Part shown: positions 31,613 through 40,968 of the stretch, one piece after another
Numbering within the stretch: position 1 is the stretch's first letter
Layout: each line of letters begins with the position of its first letter
NCBI RefSeq assembly: GCF_014656215.1
Contig: NZ_BNBZ01000029.1
Coordinates: 1 to 64,000, forward strand
Length of the DNA: 64,000 nt
DNA from: Streptomyces zaomyceticus
GTDB lineage: Bacteria; Actinomycetota; Actinomycetes; Streptomycetales; Streptomycetaceae
Direction: 5' to 3'
The notes under the pieces: generated by a model
Seen by the model: only the letters and a program-made list of their open reading frames with translations
Told to the model about the DNA's origin: nothing
Databases searched by the model: none
Program-made: the position numbers and the translations under genes

Positions 31613-32988
31613 GTGCCGCTCCTCGGGGAGGGATGGAAGGCGAGTTCGGTGATGCGCCGCCAGTCCATGGGCGGCTGGGGTTCGATGGCGCCGGGCCGGT
31701 GGCGCGGCACGAGCACCCGCAGGGCGCGGGGGCGGAGGGTGCAGACGACGGGGGTGGGAAGGGTCAGCGCCTCGCCGTCGACGGCGACGGAGATGGTGCC
31801 GGGAGGCCGCACGGCCTGCCCGATCACTTCGACGCGGGCCGCGGTCAGAACGTTGAGCCCGGTCGACTGGGTGCCCAGTACGGCCAGCTCGGCGGCCTGG
31901 GCCGCGCCGTCGACGCGAATGCCGATCACCCCGAGCTCACCCCCGTCCAGCAGGGGTCTGCGGGCGGCGACGGCATTGAACGGATCGGGCGCCGCGTACG
32001 GGTTGTTGCTGACGAGAAGCGCCTGCTGCGCGGGCAGCCGGAGGCTGTCGGCGGTCGCGTCGAGACGGTCGCCCTCACCGCCCTGGAGCAGATCGGGCAG
32101 GACCTCGAACGCGGTGCCCGCCTTGTCGTCCCGGTACTCGGGGTGCTGGACGACATCCGCGTACACACCGAAGGAGACGGTGTTGACGAAGGCCCGCCCG
32201 GATACCGAGCCCAGATCGACCCGGAGCTCCTCGCCGTCGACGAGGGCCTCCAGACAGGTCGCCGGGTCGGCCCGGTCGAGACCGAGGTCGAGGGCGAAGT
32301 GGTTGCGGGTTCCGGCCGAGATGACCAGGAACGGCAGGTCGTGCTCGGCGGCCACGGCGGCGACGAGCGCCTGCGTGCCGTCGCCTCCGGCCACCCCGAG
32401 CAGATCGGCGCCGCCGGCGACGGCCTCCTGGGCCAGCGCGGCGACATCGGACTCGACGGACGGGTCGAGCAGTATGACCCGGGCGCCGAGCTTCTCGGCC
32501 CGCTCCACGAGGCCGAACCGGGCGACCTTCCCGCCCCCGGACTTCGGGTTCATGATCAGCACGGGCCGCCGCGGCCGGGGCCGCCGCTCGCCGCGCGCCC
32601 GGTCGGTCCGCCCGCCCCGGCGGGCATCCTCCACGGCCCGGATGCTGCGCAGGGCGGCCCGCGCGCAGACCAGCGCGATGCTCCACAGCCCGAGGGCCAG
32701 AAGCGCGGTCAGCCACAACCCCCCGATGACGTACAGGGCGAGGACCGCGAGGGGCGCGCCGACGGCGACGACCGCGCCGAAGACCCGCAGCGACCCGCGG
32801 TGGGCGAGGAACCACCAGATGCCCACGGCCGAGAAGGAGAGCCCCCCGAGCCCGATCAACAGGATCAGCAGCCCGCCGGCACCGAGCCCGGTCAGCAGGA
32901 GCACGACCGCCGCCGCGGCCGTGCCCAGCGCCCACCGGGCCAGAAGTCTGGCCTCCCCCGTCGGATCGTCCGATCCGTTCACCGTCAC
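31609..32988 (-). CDS. Diacylglycerol kinase / lipid kinase with membrane N-terminus
   Basis: A 459-residue protein. Four or five hydrophobic helices (about 15-115) precede a diacylglycerol-kinase catalytic domain. PVLIMNPKSGGGK (about 142-154) begins the domain and GVAGGDGTQALVAAV carries the nucleotide-binding GGDGT motif. The GTG was chosen because GGAGG lies 8 nt upstream; an ATG five codons earlier actually contains that GGAGG. The stop overlaps the start of the PAP2 gene. A kinase and a phosphatase acting on the same class of lipid in one operon suggests a phosphatidate/diacylglycerol cycle. Confidence 0.88.
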   Translation of the reverse strand: MTVNGSDDPTGEARLLARWALGTAAAAVVLLLTGLGAGGLLILLIGLGGLSFSAVGIWWFLAHRGSLRVFGAVVAVGAPLAVLALYVIGGLWLTALLALGLWSIALVCARAALRSIRAVEDARRGGRTDRARGERRPRPRRPVLIMNPKSGGGKVARFGLVERAEKLGARVILLDPSVESDVAALAQEAVAGGADLLGVAGGDGTQALVAAVAAEHDLPFLVISAGTRNHFALDLGLDRADPATCLEALVDGEELRVDLGSVSGRAFVNTVSFGVYADVVQHPEYRDDKAGTAFEVLPDLLQGGEGDRLDATADSLRLPAQQALLVSNNPYAAPDPFNAVAARRPLLDGGELGVIGIRVDGAAQAAELAVLGTQSTGLNVLTAARVEVIGQAVRPPGTISVAVDGEALTLPTPVVCTLRPRALRVLVPRHRPGAIEPQPPMDWRRITELAFHPSPRSGT

Positions 32989-33109
32989 GGTCCCCACCTC
33001 CATGCTCAACGTGCACGTCCCAGCGTCGCCCACGGTGCCGCACCACGCGCCCGGGGAAGATCCGTTCGCGGAAAAAGCCCGCGCCGGAGGCTCCGGGGCC
33101 GGGTACGAC

Positions 33110-33147
33110 GAAGCGCCCCGCCCGGTCGGAACCGGTCGGGGCGCTTC
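33110..33147 (-). terminator. Terminator after tRNA-Lys
   Basis: A 17-bp stem with one mismatch (GAAGCGCCCCGCCCGGT against ACCGGTCGGGGCGCTTC) and a CGGA loop follows the tRNA on the minus strand. Confidence 0.75.
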
Positions 33148-33185
33148 TCGGCGCCTCGGGGGCGACTACCCCCGCCCGCCACACG

Positions 33186-33258
33186 TAGGCCGTGTGGGAC
33201 TCGAACCCACAACCAACGGATTAAAAGTCCGCTGCTCTGCCAATTGAGCTAACGGCCC
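33186..33258 (-). tRNA. tRNA-Lys(UUU)
   Basis: A complete 73-nt cloverleaf on the minus strand with anticodon UUU in the loop CTTTTAA and a normal GTTCGAGTC T-loop region. A TATGCT -10 box lies at 33279-33284 upstream. CCA is not encoded. Confidence 0.95.
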
Positions 33259-33351
33259 GTGGACAAGCACTCCCGTGCAGCATAGCCCGAGACATCCCCC
33301 GAACCGATCGGGTATCCGACACGGGTCGGGGGATGCGATGCGGCGTCAGGA

Positions 33352-36300
33352 TCAGAACAGGGCCTTGAAGGTGTTCCAGCCTCCGGTGCCGATGAGGACG
33401 CGCCCGCCGTACGTGCCGACGCAGGTGTTCTGGTAGCCGAAGAGCCTGCCCGAGGTGTCGCGGGCCACCAGGTCCGGGCAGCCGTCGCCCGACTGGTCGC
33501 CGGCTCCGACCAGGGAGGAGTAGATGCCCCAGCCCGTGCCGATCTTCACCCGGGCCGTCACACCGCCGGTCGTCAGGCCGTTGTAGCGCCAGAGGCCGCC
33601 GTCCGCGTCGATGCCGAGCAGGTCGCCCCGGCCGTCGCGGTTGAGGTCGCCGGCGCCGACGATCTTCTTGTAGAGCTTCCAGTTGGTGCCGATCCGCACC
33701 CGGGGCTTCACCCGGTGGTCGGTCGTACCGGCGTAGAAGTACATGTCACCGGTCGTCGTCTGGCGGGCGATCAGGTCGGTGAGACCGTCACCATTCACGT
33801 CGCCGGGCGAGGTCAGCACGTCGTACTGCCCCCAGCCCGACCCGATCGGCGTGTACGGCGAGGAGGCCGAGACCACCTTCCCGCAGCCCGGCCGGTACGC
33901 GCGCAGCTGGTCGCCCACCCGGGCCAGGACGTCCGCGCACCCGTCGCCGTTCACGTCGCCGAAGGGCACCAGGACGGAGCTCGTCGCGAACTTCGTGCCC
34001 GTACCGGCGATCCGCGCCGACAGACCGCCGTACCCGTCGCCCCGGTACATCGACACCGCGCCCGCCGTGTCCATCGCCAGGAGGTCGCCCTGCGTGTCGT
34101 TCCCGGCGAGGTCCCGCCAGGACGGCGTGCCGCCGGAGACCGTGATCACGCCGGAGACGACGAGGTCCGCGCCCTTGCCGTCGGCCGTCGTCGCCGTCAG
34201 CTCCCAGGAGTACTGGCCGTTGGGCACGGCCTTGCCCGCGGCCGTCTTCCCGTCCCAGGCGACCGTGATGCCGTTGCGGGTCTCGCCGGCCCCGTAGGAG
34301 CGGACCACGGCCCAGCTGTACAGGTTGCGCACCGTCAGCTGCCAGCTCGACGCCGGCTTGGAGAGCGCCCAGGACGCCTTCCAGCCGTCCTTCGACCGCA
34401 TCGTGGTCGCCGGGCGAGGCGAAGGGGTGGTGAGGTCGGAGGTGGGGACGCCGGGCCACACGACGTGGACGCGGTGGGAGGAGTCCTGGTACGCGACGGG
34501 CCCGCCGAAGCGGTCGACGGTCCAGGCCTCACGCCGGGGGACGCCCACGGGTGCGGAGTCGACGAGCGTGCGCACCGCGGGCGCGCCGGTCGTCGCGTGG
34601 CGGTCGGTGAGGTCGGTGAGCCGGAGGTACCCGGCGGAGTCCCGGTCGACGACGTAGCCGTCGCCCAGCAGGGCGTCGTCCGCCGCTCCCGTCGACAACT
34701 GCAGCTTCGTGTTCGTCCTGAGGTCGACCACGCCCCGCCGGCCGGTGGAGCCGCAGGCCCAGTACACCCAGCGCCCGGCAGCCACCTGGACGTCCGTCGG
34801 GGCGCACGCCGTGCCGGTCGTGACCTTGCCGAGGTCCTTGCCGGTGACCAGGTCCGTACGGGCCATCTCGCCCACCGCGGCCGTCGCCGTGTAGAGGGTG
34901 TCGCCCCAGAGGGCAGCCGTCGTGGACGGCTGGTCCCGGACGACGACGGTCCCCGCATCGAAGTCCACGACACGTGTCCTGGCGCCGCTCTGGAAGACGG
35001 CGCGGCGGCCGAAGGCGTCGGTGATCCGTCCGCTGGTCACGCCGGTGGACACCCGCTTCACCAGGCCTGCGGAGGTCCGGGAGGTGACCTCCAGCGGCTG
35101 GGAGGAGTCGTCACGGGACAGGTAGACCGTGCGGCCGTCGCCGCTGTCGAAGAGGGGAGTGCTGCTCTCCAGCCGCTTCGGCTCGGCACCCGCCCACACC
35201 GGCTGCGGATCACCGGTGTGCAGGGGCCCGACGGGCAGCGTCCGCCCGTAGAAGCCGCTGCCCTTCGACGTGTTCAGCTCCAGGGTGGAGAGCCGGCCCG
35301 CGCCGAGGGCGATCGACCGCACCTCGGCCGGCAGCGGCTCCACCCGGCGCAGCTTCTCCAGGACCGGCGCGCCGCCGCCCTTGCCCGGGACCGCCTTGAG
35401 GAGGGACCAGTCGGTGGCGGACGTGCCGCCGACGACGGCCGCGCCGCCGCCCGCGATCTGGGTGAGCTCCGCCTCGGCCCCGGTCAGAAGCGTCTGCGCG
35501 GGCTGGTCGGGGTGCAGGGCGACCAGCTTCCGCTGGAGGGACCCGCCGACGCCGGGCGCCTCGCCCAGGGCGAGGATCCAGTCCCCGACCAGGGCGATAC
35601 GGGCGGTGCTCAGGCCCGCGGGGAGGACGAGGGTCCGCTCGGGGCCGGTCGGGGCGTTGCGCTCGCGCACATGGACGGTGCGGGCGCCGTCCACCCAGGC
35701 GAGCCGGTCGGGGCTCAGGGCCACCGGGGCGACGAGCACGCTGCCGGCCGGGGTGGGCGCCGGGAGCACGGTCATCCGCCCGGTGCTCAGGTCGACGAGG
35801 CCGAGGTCGGAGTAGTCGTACGCGTTCGGGTCGGCGGACCGGCCGAAGCGGATGACGGCCGTCGAACCGTCGCCGGCCGCGAGCCGCGCCAGGTGCAGGT
35901 TGGCGCCCGCGGGCCAGCCGGTGACGGGCGTACGGGGCCCGTTCGGGTCGTCGGCGCGCACCAGGTAGTAGCCGGTGGTCGTACCGGTGTCCTCGGCGGA
36001 GGCGTACTGCTGGAAGATCAGGGTGTCGCCGACCAGGCCCCGGTAGGACACGTCCCCGGGTATGTCGAGCGACCGCTCGGTGCCGGTCTCCAGGTCACGG
36101 ACGGCGTGGACGCCGACGCCGCGCTGGACGTACAGATGGCGCCCGCCGGTGCCGGACTCGGCGAACGGCAGGAATCCTTTGTCATGTCCGAGCCGGACGC
36201 TCTTCGCGGGGTCGGTGAAGTCCGTCCACTCCAGCTCCCCGCCGGTCGGCCGGTCGGGGTCCTCCGTCTCGTGCACGTATCCCGTGGGGCCGACGGCGGT

Positions 36301-36480
36301 GACCGTCTGCTGCCGGGGCAGGGCCCGCCAGTTCGGCGCGACGTCCAGCTGGTCGATGCCGACGATCGGCGAGGCCTGCGCGGTCACCACGGGCGACAGC
36401 ACGACGCCCGAGGCGAGCAACGCCGTGGCCAGGACGGCGATACGCGCACGCGGGCGCCGCACGGGTGCGAAACGAGACAA
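33352..36480 (-). CDS. Secreted beta-propeller / FG-GAP repeat protein
   Basis: A 1042-residue exported protein of unknown function. A signal peptide (about 1-37, ending near TAQASP) is followed by a long stretch of beta-strand-rich repeats resembling a propeller (about 40-680). A FlgD-type Ig module is at about 700-785 (AWDGKTAAGKAVPNGQYSWEL). The C-terminus has VCBS/FG-GAP calcium-binding repeats: GDVNGDGCADVLAR, GDVNGDGLTDLIAR, GDLNRDGRGDLLGI and GDQSGDGCPDLVAR. The start appears to be TTG, with GGAGGGG 6 nt upstream. No nearby enzyme suggests a partner. Confidence 0.85.
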   Translation of the reverse strand: MSRFAPVRRPRARIAVLATALLASGVVLSPVVTAQASPIVGIDQLDVAPNWRALPRQQTVTAVGPTGYVHETEDPDRPTGGELEWTDFTDPAKSVRLGHDKGFLPFAESGTGGRHLYVQRGVGVHAVRDLETGTERSLDIPGDVSYRGLVGDTLIFQQYASAEDTGTTTGYYLVRADDPNGPRTPVTGWPAGANLHLARLAAGDGSTAVIRFGRSADPNAYDYSDLGLVDLSTGRMTVLPAPTPAGSVLVAPVALSPDRLAWVDGARTVHVRERNAPTGPERTLVLPAGLSTARIALVGDWILALGEAPGVGGSLQRKLVALHPDQPAQTLLTGAEAELTQIAGGGAAVVGGTSATDWSLLKAVPGKGGGAPVLEKLRRVEPLPAEVRSIALGAGRLSTLELNTSKGSGFYGRTLPVGPLHTGDPQPVWAGAEPKRLESSTPLFDSGDGRTVYLSRDDSSQPLEVTSRTSAGLVKRVSTGVTSGRITDAFGRRAVFQSGARTRVVDFDAGTVVVRDQPSTTAALWGDTLYTATAAVGEMARTDLVTGKDLGKVTTGTACAPTDVQVAAGRWVYWACGSTGRRGVVDLRTNTKLQLSTGAADDALLGDGYVVDRDSAGYLRLTDLTDRHATTGAPAVRTLVDSAPVGVPRREAWTVDRFGGPVAYQDSSHRVHVVWPGVPTSDLTTPSPRPATTMRSKDGWKASWALSKPASSWQLTVRNLYSWAVVRSYGAGETRNGITVAWDGKTAAGKAVPNGQYSWELTATTADGKGADLVVSGVITVSGGTPSWRDLAGNDTQGDLLAMDTAGAVSMYRGDGYGGLSARIAGTGTKFATSSVLVPFGDVNGDGCADVLARVGDQLRAYRPGCGKVVSASSPYTPIGSGWGQYDVLTSPGDVNGDGLTDLIARQTTTGDMYFYAGTTDHRVKPRVRIGTNWKLYKKIVGAGDLNRDGRGDLLGIDADGGLWRYNGLTTGGVTARVKIGTGWGIYSSLVGAGDQSGDGCPDLVARDTSGRLFGYQNTCVGTYGGRVLIGTGGWNTFKALF

Positions 36481-36654
36481 GGAGGCCCCTCCCCGGGAAA
36501 CCTGAGAGTCCGGCTGCTGCCGGACCGCTGCTCACGCTGTTGTGCCGGATTCGGGGAGAAGTCTTCGCCGGGCCCCCCGGCCGGCACGTCTCACCCACGT
36601 CGACCGGCAGAGCGTATCCCGTCGTACACGGGTACGAGCCGGGGGCCGCACGCA

Positions 36655-36702
36655 ACGAGCAGGGCCCGTACGCCACCGAAGTGCCGTACGGGCCCTGCTC
36701 GT
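36655..36702 (-). terminator. Terminator of the DEAD-box helicase gene
   Basis: An 18-bp perfect stem (36655-36672 with 36685-36702) with a 12-nt loop lies 28 bp past the helicase stop. Confidence 0.85.
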
Positions 36703-36729
36703 CCATCGATTCAGCCGACCGGGTCGACC

Positions 36730-39090
36730 TCAGCCGTTGCGCTTCCAGCGCGGCTTGTCGTCGCGGCGCTGGAACGAGCCACCGGTCGAGCCGGTGCCGG
36801 TGCCGGTGCCGGTGCCGCGGTGGTCGTCACGACGGCCGTACGGGCGGTCGCCGCCACCCGAGCGGAAGCCGCCGGCGGGGCGGTCGTCACGACGGTCGCG
36901 GTTGAACGGGCGGTCGCTGCCGCGGTGGCCGCCGGCCGGGCGGTCGTTGTCGCGACGCTCGAAGGGACGGCCGCCACGGTCGTCACGGTTGAAGCCACCC
37001 GAGGGGCGGTCGTCACGGCGGAAACCACCGGACGGACGGTCGTTGTCGCGACGCTCGAAGGGACGGCCACCGCGGTCGTCACGGTTGAAGCCACCCGAGG
37101 GGCGGTCGTCACGGCGGAAGCCACCGGACGGACGGTCGTTGTCGCGGCGGAAGCCACCACGGTCGTCACGGTTGAAACCACCCGAGGGGCGGTCGTCACG
37201 ACGGAAACCACCGGACGGACGGTCGTTGTCGCGACGGAAGCCACCACGGTCGCCACCGCGGTCGTCACGGTTGAAACCACCCGAGGGGCGGTCGTCACGA
37301 CGGAAACCACCGGACGGACGGTCGTTGTCGCGGCGGAAGCCACCACGGTCGCCACCGCGGTCACCGCCACGGAAGCCACCGCGGTCGTCACGGTTGAAGC
37401 CACCGCGGTCGCCACCACGGTCACGACGCTCGTAGTTGCCCCGCTCGTCGCGGGCCGGACGCTCCTCGCGACGCTGCTCCTCGGCGCGCGCGGCACGCTC
37501 GGCCTCGGCGGCGGCGGCCGCGATCTCGGCCTCGGCGGCCTCGGCCACCTCGGCGACAGCGGCCTCCGGGTCCTCGCCACGCTCACGGGCGGCGCGGGCC
37601 ACCAGGCGGTCGGCCTCCTCGCGGAGCTCGACGGCGCGGAGCTGCAGGCGCTCCAGCTGCTTGGTCAGGTCGACGACCTCGCGCTCGGCCTGCTTGGCCG
37701 AGTTGTTCGCCGAGTCGGCCTGGACCTCGGTCAGCGAACGGGCACCCGTGATCTCCGCGACCTCGGGGTCGAACGCGCCGGCGCCGCCGACCATGTGGCG
37801 CGAGGCGTCGACGCCCGCGTCCTCCATCAGACGGAAGATCTGACGGCGCTGGTGCGGCAGGGCCAGGGAGACCACGACACCGGAGCGGCCGGCACGGGCG
37901 GTACGGCCCGAGCGGTGCAGGTAGTCCTTGTGGTCGCCGGCCGGGTCCACGTTGAGGACCAGGTCGATGCCGTCGACGTGGATGCCTCGGGCGGCGACGT
38001 CGGTCGCGACGAGCGCGTTGACGTAGCCCTTCTTGAAGTCCTCCAGGACGCGGGTACGGGCGCCCTGCGTCATGCCGCCGTGCAGCGCGTCGGCCTTCAC
38101 ACCGGCGTCGCACAGCTGCTCCGCGATGCGGTCCGCGCCGAGCTGGGTGCGGACGAAGATGATGGTGCGGCCCTTGCGGGCGGCGATGGCGGCGGTGACC
38201 GGCGCCTTGTCCTTCGGCTTCACGACGAGGACGTGGTGGGTCATGGTCGTGACGTTGCCCTGGGCGCTGTCGACCTCGTGCGTGACGGGGTCGGTCAGGT
38301 AGCGCTTGACCAGGGTGCCGATCTCGTTCTCCATGGTGGCGGAGAAGAGCATGCGCTGGCCGCCGCCGGGGATCTGGTCGAGCAGCTCGGTGACCTCGGG
38401 CAGGAAGCCCAGGTCGGCCATCTGGTCGGCCTCGTCGAGGACCGCGATCTTCACGTTCTCCAGGGAGCAGGCGCCGCGGTTGATGATGTCGCGGAGGCGG
38501 CCCGGGGTGGCGACGAGGACGTCGACACCGCGCTCCAGGGCGTAGATCTGGTTGCCCATGGAGGTACCGCCGCAGACGACCTTCATCTTGAGGCCGAGCA
38601 CGTCGCCGTAGGGCTGGAGGGCGTCCGCGACCTGCATCGCGAGCTCACGGGTCGGCGTGAGGATGATGCCGCGGGGCTTCTTCTTGTCGGTGTGGCCGCC
38701 GGCCAGACCGGCCAGGAGCGGCAGACCGAAGGAGAGGGTCTTGCCGGAGCCGGTACGGCCACGGCCCAGGATGTCCTTGCCGGCCAGGGCGTCCGGGATG
38801 GTCGCGGCCTGGATCGGGAAGGGGGTGGTGACGCCGTTCTGCGCGAGCTTGCGCACGACGCCGTCCGGCAGACCGAGGTCGCCGAAGGTGATGGTGGGCT
38901 CGGCGGACTCCTCGTCGAAGTCGTCCGAGTCGGTGTCGACGGCGTCGACGAAGTCGTCGGCGTCGATGTCGGCGTCGAGGATGTCGGCAGCGTCGATGAC
39001 GGCCGTCTCGACGATCTCGGTGGCCTCTACGGCCTCGACGATCTCGTCGTTCTCGGGCATGACGGCGTGGTCAGAACTGAAAATGGACAT
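36730..39090 (-). CDS. DEAD-box RNA helicase with Arg/Asp/Gly repeat tail
   Basis: A 786-residue ATP-dependent RNA helicase. An acidic N-terminus (about 10-65) precedes the two RecA domains. Visible motifs are GRTGSGKT (111-118), PTRELA, TPGR, DEAD (219-222), SAT (250-252), HGGM, VATDVAARGI and HRSGRTARAG. A coiled-coil stretch follows, then a tail from about residue 535 made of repeats such as GGFRRDDRPSGGFNRDDRGG. Such tails bind RNA non-specifically and can drive condensate formation. Roles in ribosome assembly, RNA decay and cold adaptation are typical of the family. The GGAAGG upstream of the ATG is 13-14 nt away, so the start is moderately certain. Confidence 0.93.
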   Translation of the reverse strand: MSIFSSDHAVMPENDEIVEAVEATEIVETAVIDAADILDADIDADDFVDAVDTDSDDFDEESAEPTITFGDLGLPDGVVRKLAQNGVTTPFPIQAATIPDALAGKDILGRGRTGSGKTLSFGLPLLAGLAGGHTDKKKPRGIILTPTRELAMQVADALQPYGDVLGLKMKVVCGGTSMGNQIYALERGVDVLVATPGRLRDIINRGACSLENVKIAVLDEADQMADLGFLPEVTELLDQIPGGGQRMLFSATMENEIGTLVKRYLTDPVTHEVDSAQGNVTTMTHHVLVVKPKDKAPVTAAIAARKGRTIIFVRTQLGADRIAEQLCDAGVKADALHGGMTQGARTRVLEDFKKGYVNALVATDVAARGIHVDGIDLVLNVDPAGDHKDYLHRSGRTARAGRSGVVVSLALPHQRRQIFRLMEDAGVDASRHMVGGAGAFDPEVAEITGARSLTEVQADSANNSAKQAEREVVDLTKQLERLQLRAVELREEADRLVARAARERGEDPEAAVAEVAEAAEAEIAAAAAEAERAARAEEQRREERPARDERGNYERRDRGGDRGGFNRDDRGGFRGGDRGGDRGGFRRDNDRPSGGFRRDDRPSGGFNRDDRGGDRGGFRRDNDRPSGGFRRDDRPSGGFNRDDRGGFRRDNDRPSGGFRRDDRPSGGFNRDDRGGRPFERRDNDRPSGGFRRDDRPSGGFNRDDRGGRPFERRDNDRPAGGHRGSDRPFNRDRRDDRPAGGFRSGGGDRPYGRRDDHRGTGTGTGTGSTGGSFQRRDDKPRWKRNG
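36938..37440. repeat. In-frame DNA repeats encoding the helicase tail
   Basis: Blocks of about 45 and 90 bp recur (for example around CGGTTGAAGCCACC and GGACGGACGGTCGTTGTC on the plus strand), coding GGFRRDNDRPSGGFRRDDRP and GGFNRDDRGG units. Nearly identical nucleotide copies imply recent expansion or gene conversion, so tail length probably varies between strains. Confidence 0.85.
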
Positions 39091-39287
39091 GCGAAATGCG
39101 AAACCTTCCGGAGTCTCGGCACGCGCCCGTCAACTCCGTGATTTCGCAAACGACCGCCTCAATGCGGTCAGCCACGGCTAGGGAGAGTACGCGCCACACG
39201 GCGCTCTTCTGTGTCGGCGCCGGGCAATGGGATCAAACGATCTACCACCATACGCACCCTCCCCCACCTATGGCAAATCGGACTCCA
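39091..39287. other. Intergenic region upstream of the DEAD-box gene
   Basis: No gene seen. The stretch must hold the helicase promoter and probably a long leader (AT-richer at 39230-39290), but I cannot place a confident -35/-10 pair. Confidence 0.3.
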
Positions 39288-39977
39288 TCACACCGGCCCG
39301 ACCTGCGGAGATGCCACCGGCTCCGGAGGCGCGCCCGGCCCGTCCGCCGCACGCATGGCACCCATCTGGGTGTCGGCCCCGGGCGCCGGCGGATCGGTCG
39401 GGTTCGAGGTCGGTTCCGGGGTCGGCTCGGGCGTCGGGACCGTGGGCTCCGGGGTCGGCTCGGGGCTCGGGACGGTCGGCTCGGGTGTCGGGGTCTCCCC
39501 GCCGCCTCCGGGGCCGCCGGACCCGCCGCCGTTCGCGCCGCCGTTTCCGCCGCCCCCGCTCCCGCCGCCGTTCCCGGCCGAGCCTCCCGCGTCACCGCCG
39601 GAGCCCCCTTGGCCGCCGTCCGTCGGCTGCGGCTTGGACGGGCCGCCGGAGCCGCCCGGACCCTCCACCGGCAGCACCGCGCCCGCGGACGGCTTCGCCG
39701 TTCCCGAGGGAGAGCCGCTCGGGACGGGGGACTCCGTACCCGCGCCGGCGACGTCCGGTCCGCCGCCGTCCGGCCGGCCGTTCCACGAGCCGCCCCCACC
39801 GCCGGGGAGCCCGGCGCCGCCGTCCGACTCGGTCGCCGCGCCCCGCTTCCCGCCGGACGCGACGGGCGACGGCTTCGCCCCCTCGTCGCTCACACTCATA
39901 CAGCCGCTCATACCGGCACAGGCCGCGACGGCCAGCGCGGTGGCGGCCCATCTCACCGGGGTGGGCAAATGGCGCAC
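39288..39977 (-). CDS. Gly/Pro-rich lipoprotein
   Basis: A 229-residue protein of unknown function. The N-terminus has Arg, a hydrophobic segment and a lipobox (AVAAC, Cys20; MSGC, Cys26, is an alternative), so it should be anchored outside the membrane. The rest is low complexity: Gly/Ser/Asn runs and a PEPTVPSPEPTPEPT repeat. The GTG has GGAGG 7 nt upstream. It lies downstream of a small zincin gene on the same strand. Confidence 0.75.
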   Translation of the reverse strand: MRHLPTPVRWAATALAVAACAGMSGCMSVSDEGAKPSPVASGGKRGAATESDGGAGLPGGGGGSWNGRPDGGGPDVAGAGTESPVPSGSPSGTAKPSAGAVLPVEGPGGSGGPSKPQPTDGGQGGSGGDAGGSAGNGGGSGGGGNGGANGGGSGGPGGGGETPTPEPTVPSPEPTPEPTVPTPEPTPEPTSNPTDPPAPGADTQMGAMRAADGPGAPPEPVASPQVGPV

Positions 39978-40112
39978 GGGGGCACCTCCAGGGACACAAC
40001 AGGCAGGAACGGAACGCGTTGCACTGCCCAACTCCCTTGGCGCCACAAGGGACACGCCCGAACGGTTCCGGGCGTCGGCCCGGGTCCCGGCCGGCACGGC
40101 GGCCCGAACGCC

Positions 40113-40166
40113 GGTCCGGGCGGTCCGGGCGGTCCGGGCGGTCCGGGCGGTCCGGGCGGTCCGCTC
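40113..40166. repeat. 9-bp tandem repeat GGTCCGGGC, five copies plus partial
   Basis: Five exact copies and a sixth degenerate one sit directly at the 3' end of the metallopeptidase gene. Copy number is likely to vary by slippage. Confidence 0.9.
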
Positions 40167-40515
40167 AGCCGTAGCCGAGCGCGTGCAGCCGCTCGTCGTC
40201 GATGCCGAAGTGGTGGGCGATCTCGTGCACCACGGTGATCTCGGTCTCCGCGACCACGTCCTCGCGCGACTCGCACATCCGCAGCGTCGGCCCCCGGTAG
40301 ATCGTGATCCGGTCCGGCAGCACACCGGCGTACCACTCACCGCGCTCGGTGAGCGGCGTCCCCTCGTAGAGCCCGAGCAGCTCGGGGTCGTCCGGGGCCG
40401 GCTCGTCCTCCACGAACACCGCGACGTTGTCCATCAGCCGCGTCAGTTCCGGCGGAATCCGGTCCAGGGCCTCGGCGACCAGCTCTTCGAACTCCTCGCG
40501 CGTCATCTCCAGCAC
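40165..40515 (-). CDS. Small zincin-like metallopeptidase
   Basis: A 116-residue protein of the widespread small metallopeptidase family (formerly DUF1025). His97-Glu98-x2-His101 in VVHEIAHHFGI is the zinc-binding HExxH motif, with Asp106-Asp107 as a possible third ligand. It has no signal peptide. The GTG start has GGGGGA about 9 nt upstream; an ATG three codons later is an alternative. It is divergent from the Glu-Asp-Phe tRNA cluster. Confidence 0.88.
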   Translation of the reverse strand: MLEMTREEFEELVAEALDRIPPELTRLMDNVAVFVEDEPAPDDPELLGLYEGTPLTERGEWYAGVLPDRITIYRGPTLRMCESREDVVAETEITVVHEIAHHFGIDDERLHALGYG

Positions 40516-40545
40516 GCGCCCATTGTCCCCCCGCCGGAAACCGTT

Positions 40546-40575
40546 TTGGCGATAGCGGCCGCCATCCCATATGCT
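40546..40575 (+). promoter_or_regulatory. Promoter of the tRNA cluster
   Basis: TTGGCG (40546-40551), 18-bp spacer and TATGCT (40570-40575) lie 44 bp before tRNA-Glu. Confidence 0.7.
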
Positions 40576-40619
40576 TCTCACGTCCCCGACGCACTGAGAA
40601 GTGCGCAGGTGAGTCTCTA

Positions 40620-40692
40620 GCCCTCATCGTCTAGTGGCCCAGGACGCCGCCCTTTCAAGGCGGTAGCACGGGTTCGAATCCCGTTGGGGGTA
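40620..40692 (+). tRNA. tRNA-Glu(UUC)
   Basis: A 73-nt cloverleaf with anticodon UUC. The acceptor closes with G1:U72 and contains one more wobble (U5:G68). The T-loop is normal. This tRNA also feeds haem synthesis through glutamyl-tRNA reductase. CCA is not encoded. Confidence 0.92.
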
Positions 40693-40732
40693 CGTATTAC
40701 CGTGTGCGAGACTAGTGATCGTGCACAAGCTT

Positions 40733-40806
40733 GGCTCTGTGGAGCAGTTGGTTAGCTCGCCACCCTGTCAAGGTGGAGGTCGCGGGTTCAAGTCCCGTCA
40801 GAGTCG
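40733..40806 (+). tRNA. tRNA-Asp(GUC), copy 1
   Basis: A 74-nt cloverleaf with anticodon GUC. From base 8 to base 65 it is identical to the tRNA-Asp at 47227; only the acceptor stems differ (GGCTCTG here). Confidence 0.95.
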
Positions 40807-40858
40807 CTGAAGCTGGAAACAGCTTCGTCCCCAAGCTCTTCGAGCAGGGGATACCCCA

Positions 40859-40932
40859 GGCTGGGTAGCTCAGTTGGTACGAGCGATCGCCTGAAAAGCG
40901 ATAGGTCGCCGGTTCGACCCCGGCCCCAGCCA
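40859..40932 (+). tRNA. tRNA-Phe(GAA)
   Basis: A 74-nt cloverleaf with anticodon GAA, acceptor GGCTGGG and a normal T-loop. It is the last gene of the Glu-Asp-Phe cluster. Confidence 0.95.
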
Positions 40933-40938
40933 CAAACA

Positions 40939-40968
40939 GAAGGCCCCGTTCGAAAGAACGGGGCCTTC
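40939..40968 (+). terminator. Terminator of the tRNA cluster
   Basis: A perfect 13-bp stem (GAAGGCCCCGTTC and complement) with a GAAA tetraloop, followed by TTCTT. It may also stop the convergent CcdA operon. Confidence 0.85.

Noticed and set aside
36938..37440. Possible CRISPR array
   Set aside because: Repeats are in-frame within a coding region, unit lengths are irregular and there are no unique spacers.
33715..39141. Plus-strand open frame of about 1800 codons
   Set aside because: It is antisense to the FG-GAP gene and the helicase. High GC keeps the reverse frame open, and the repetitive Thr/Val protein mirrors the helicase repeats.
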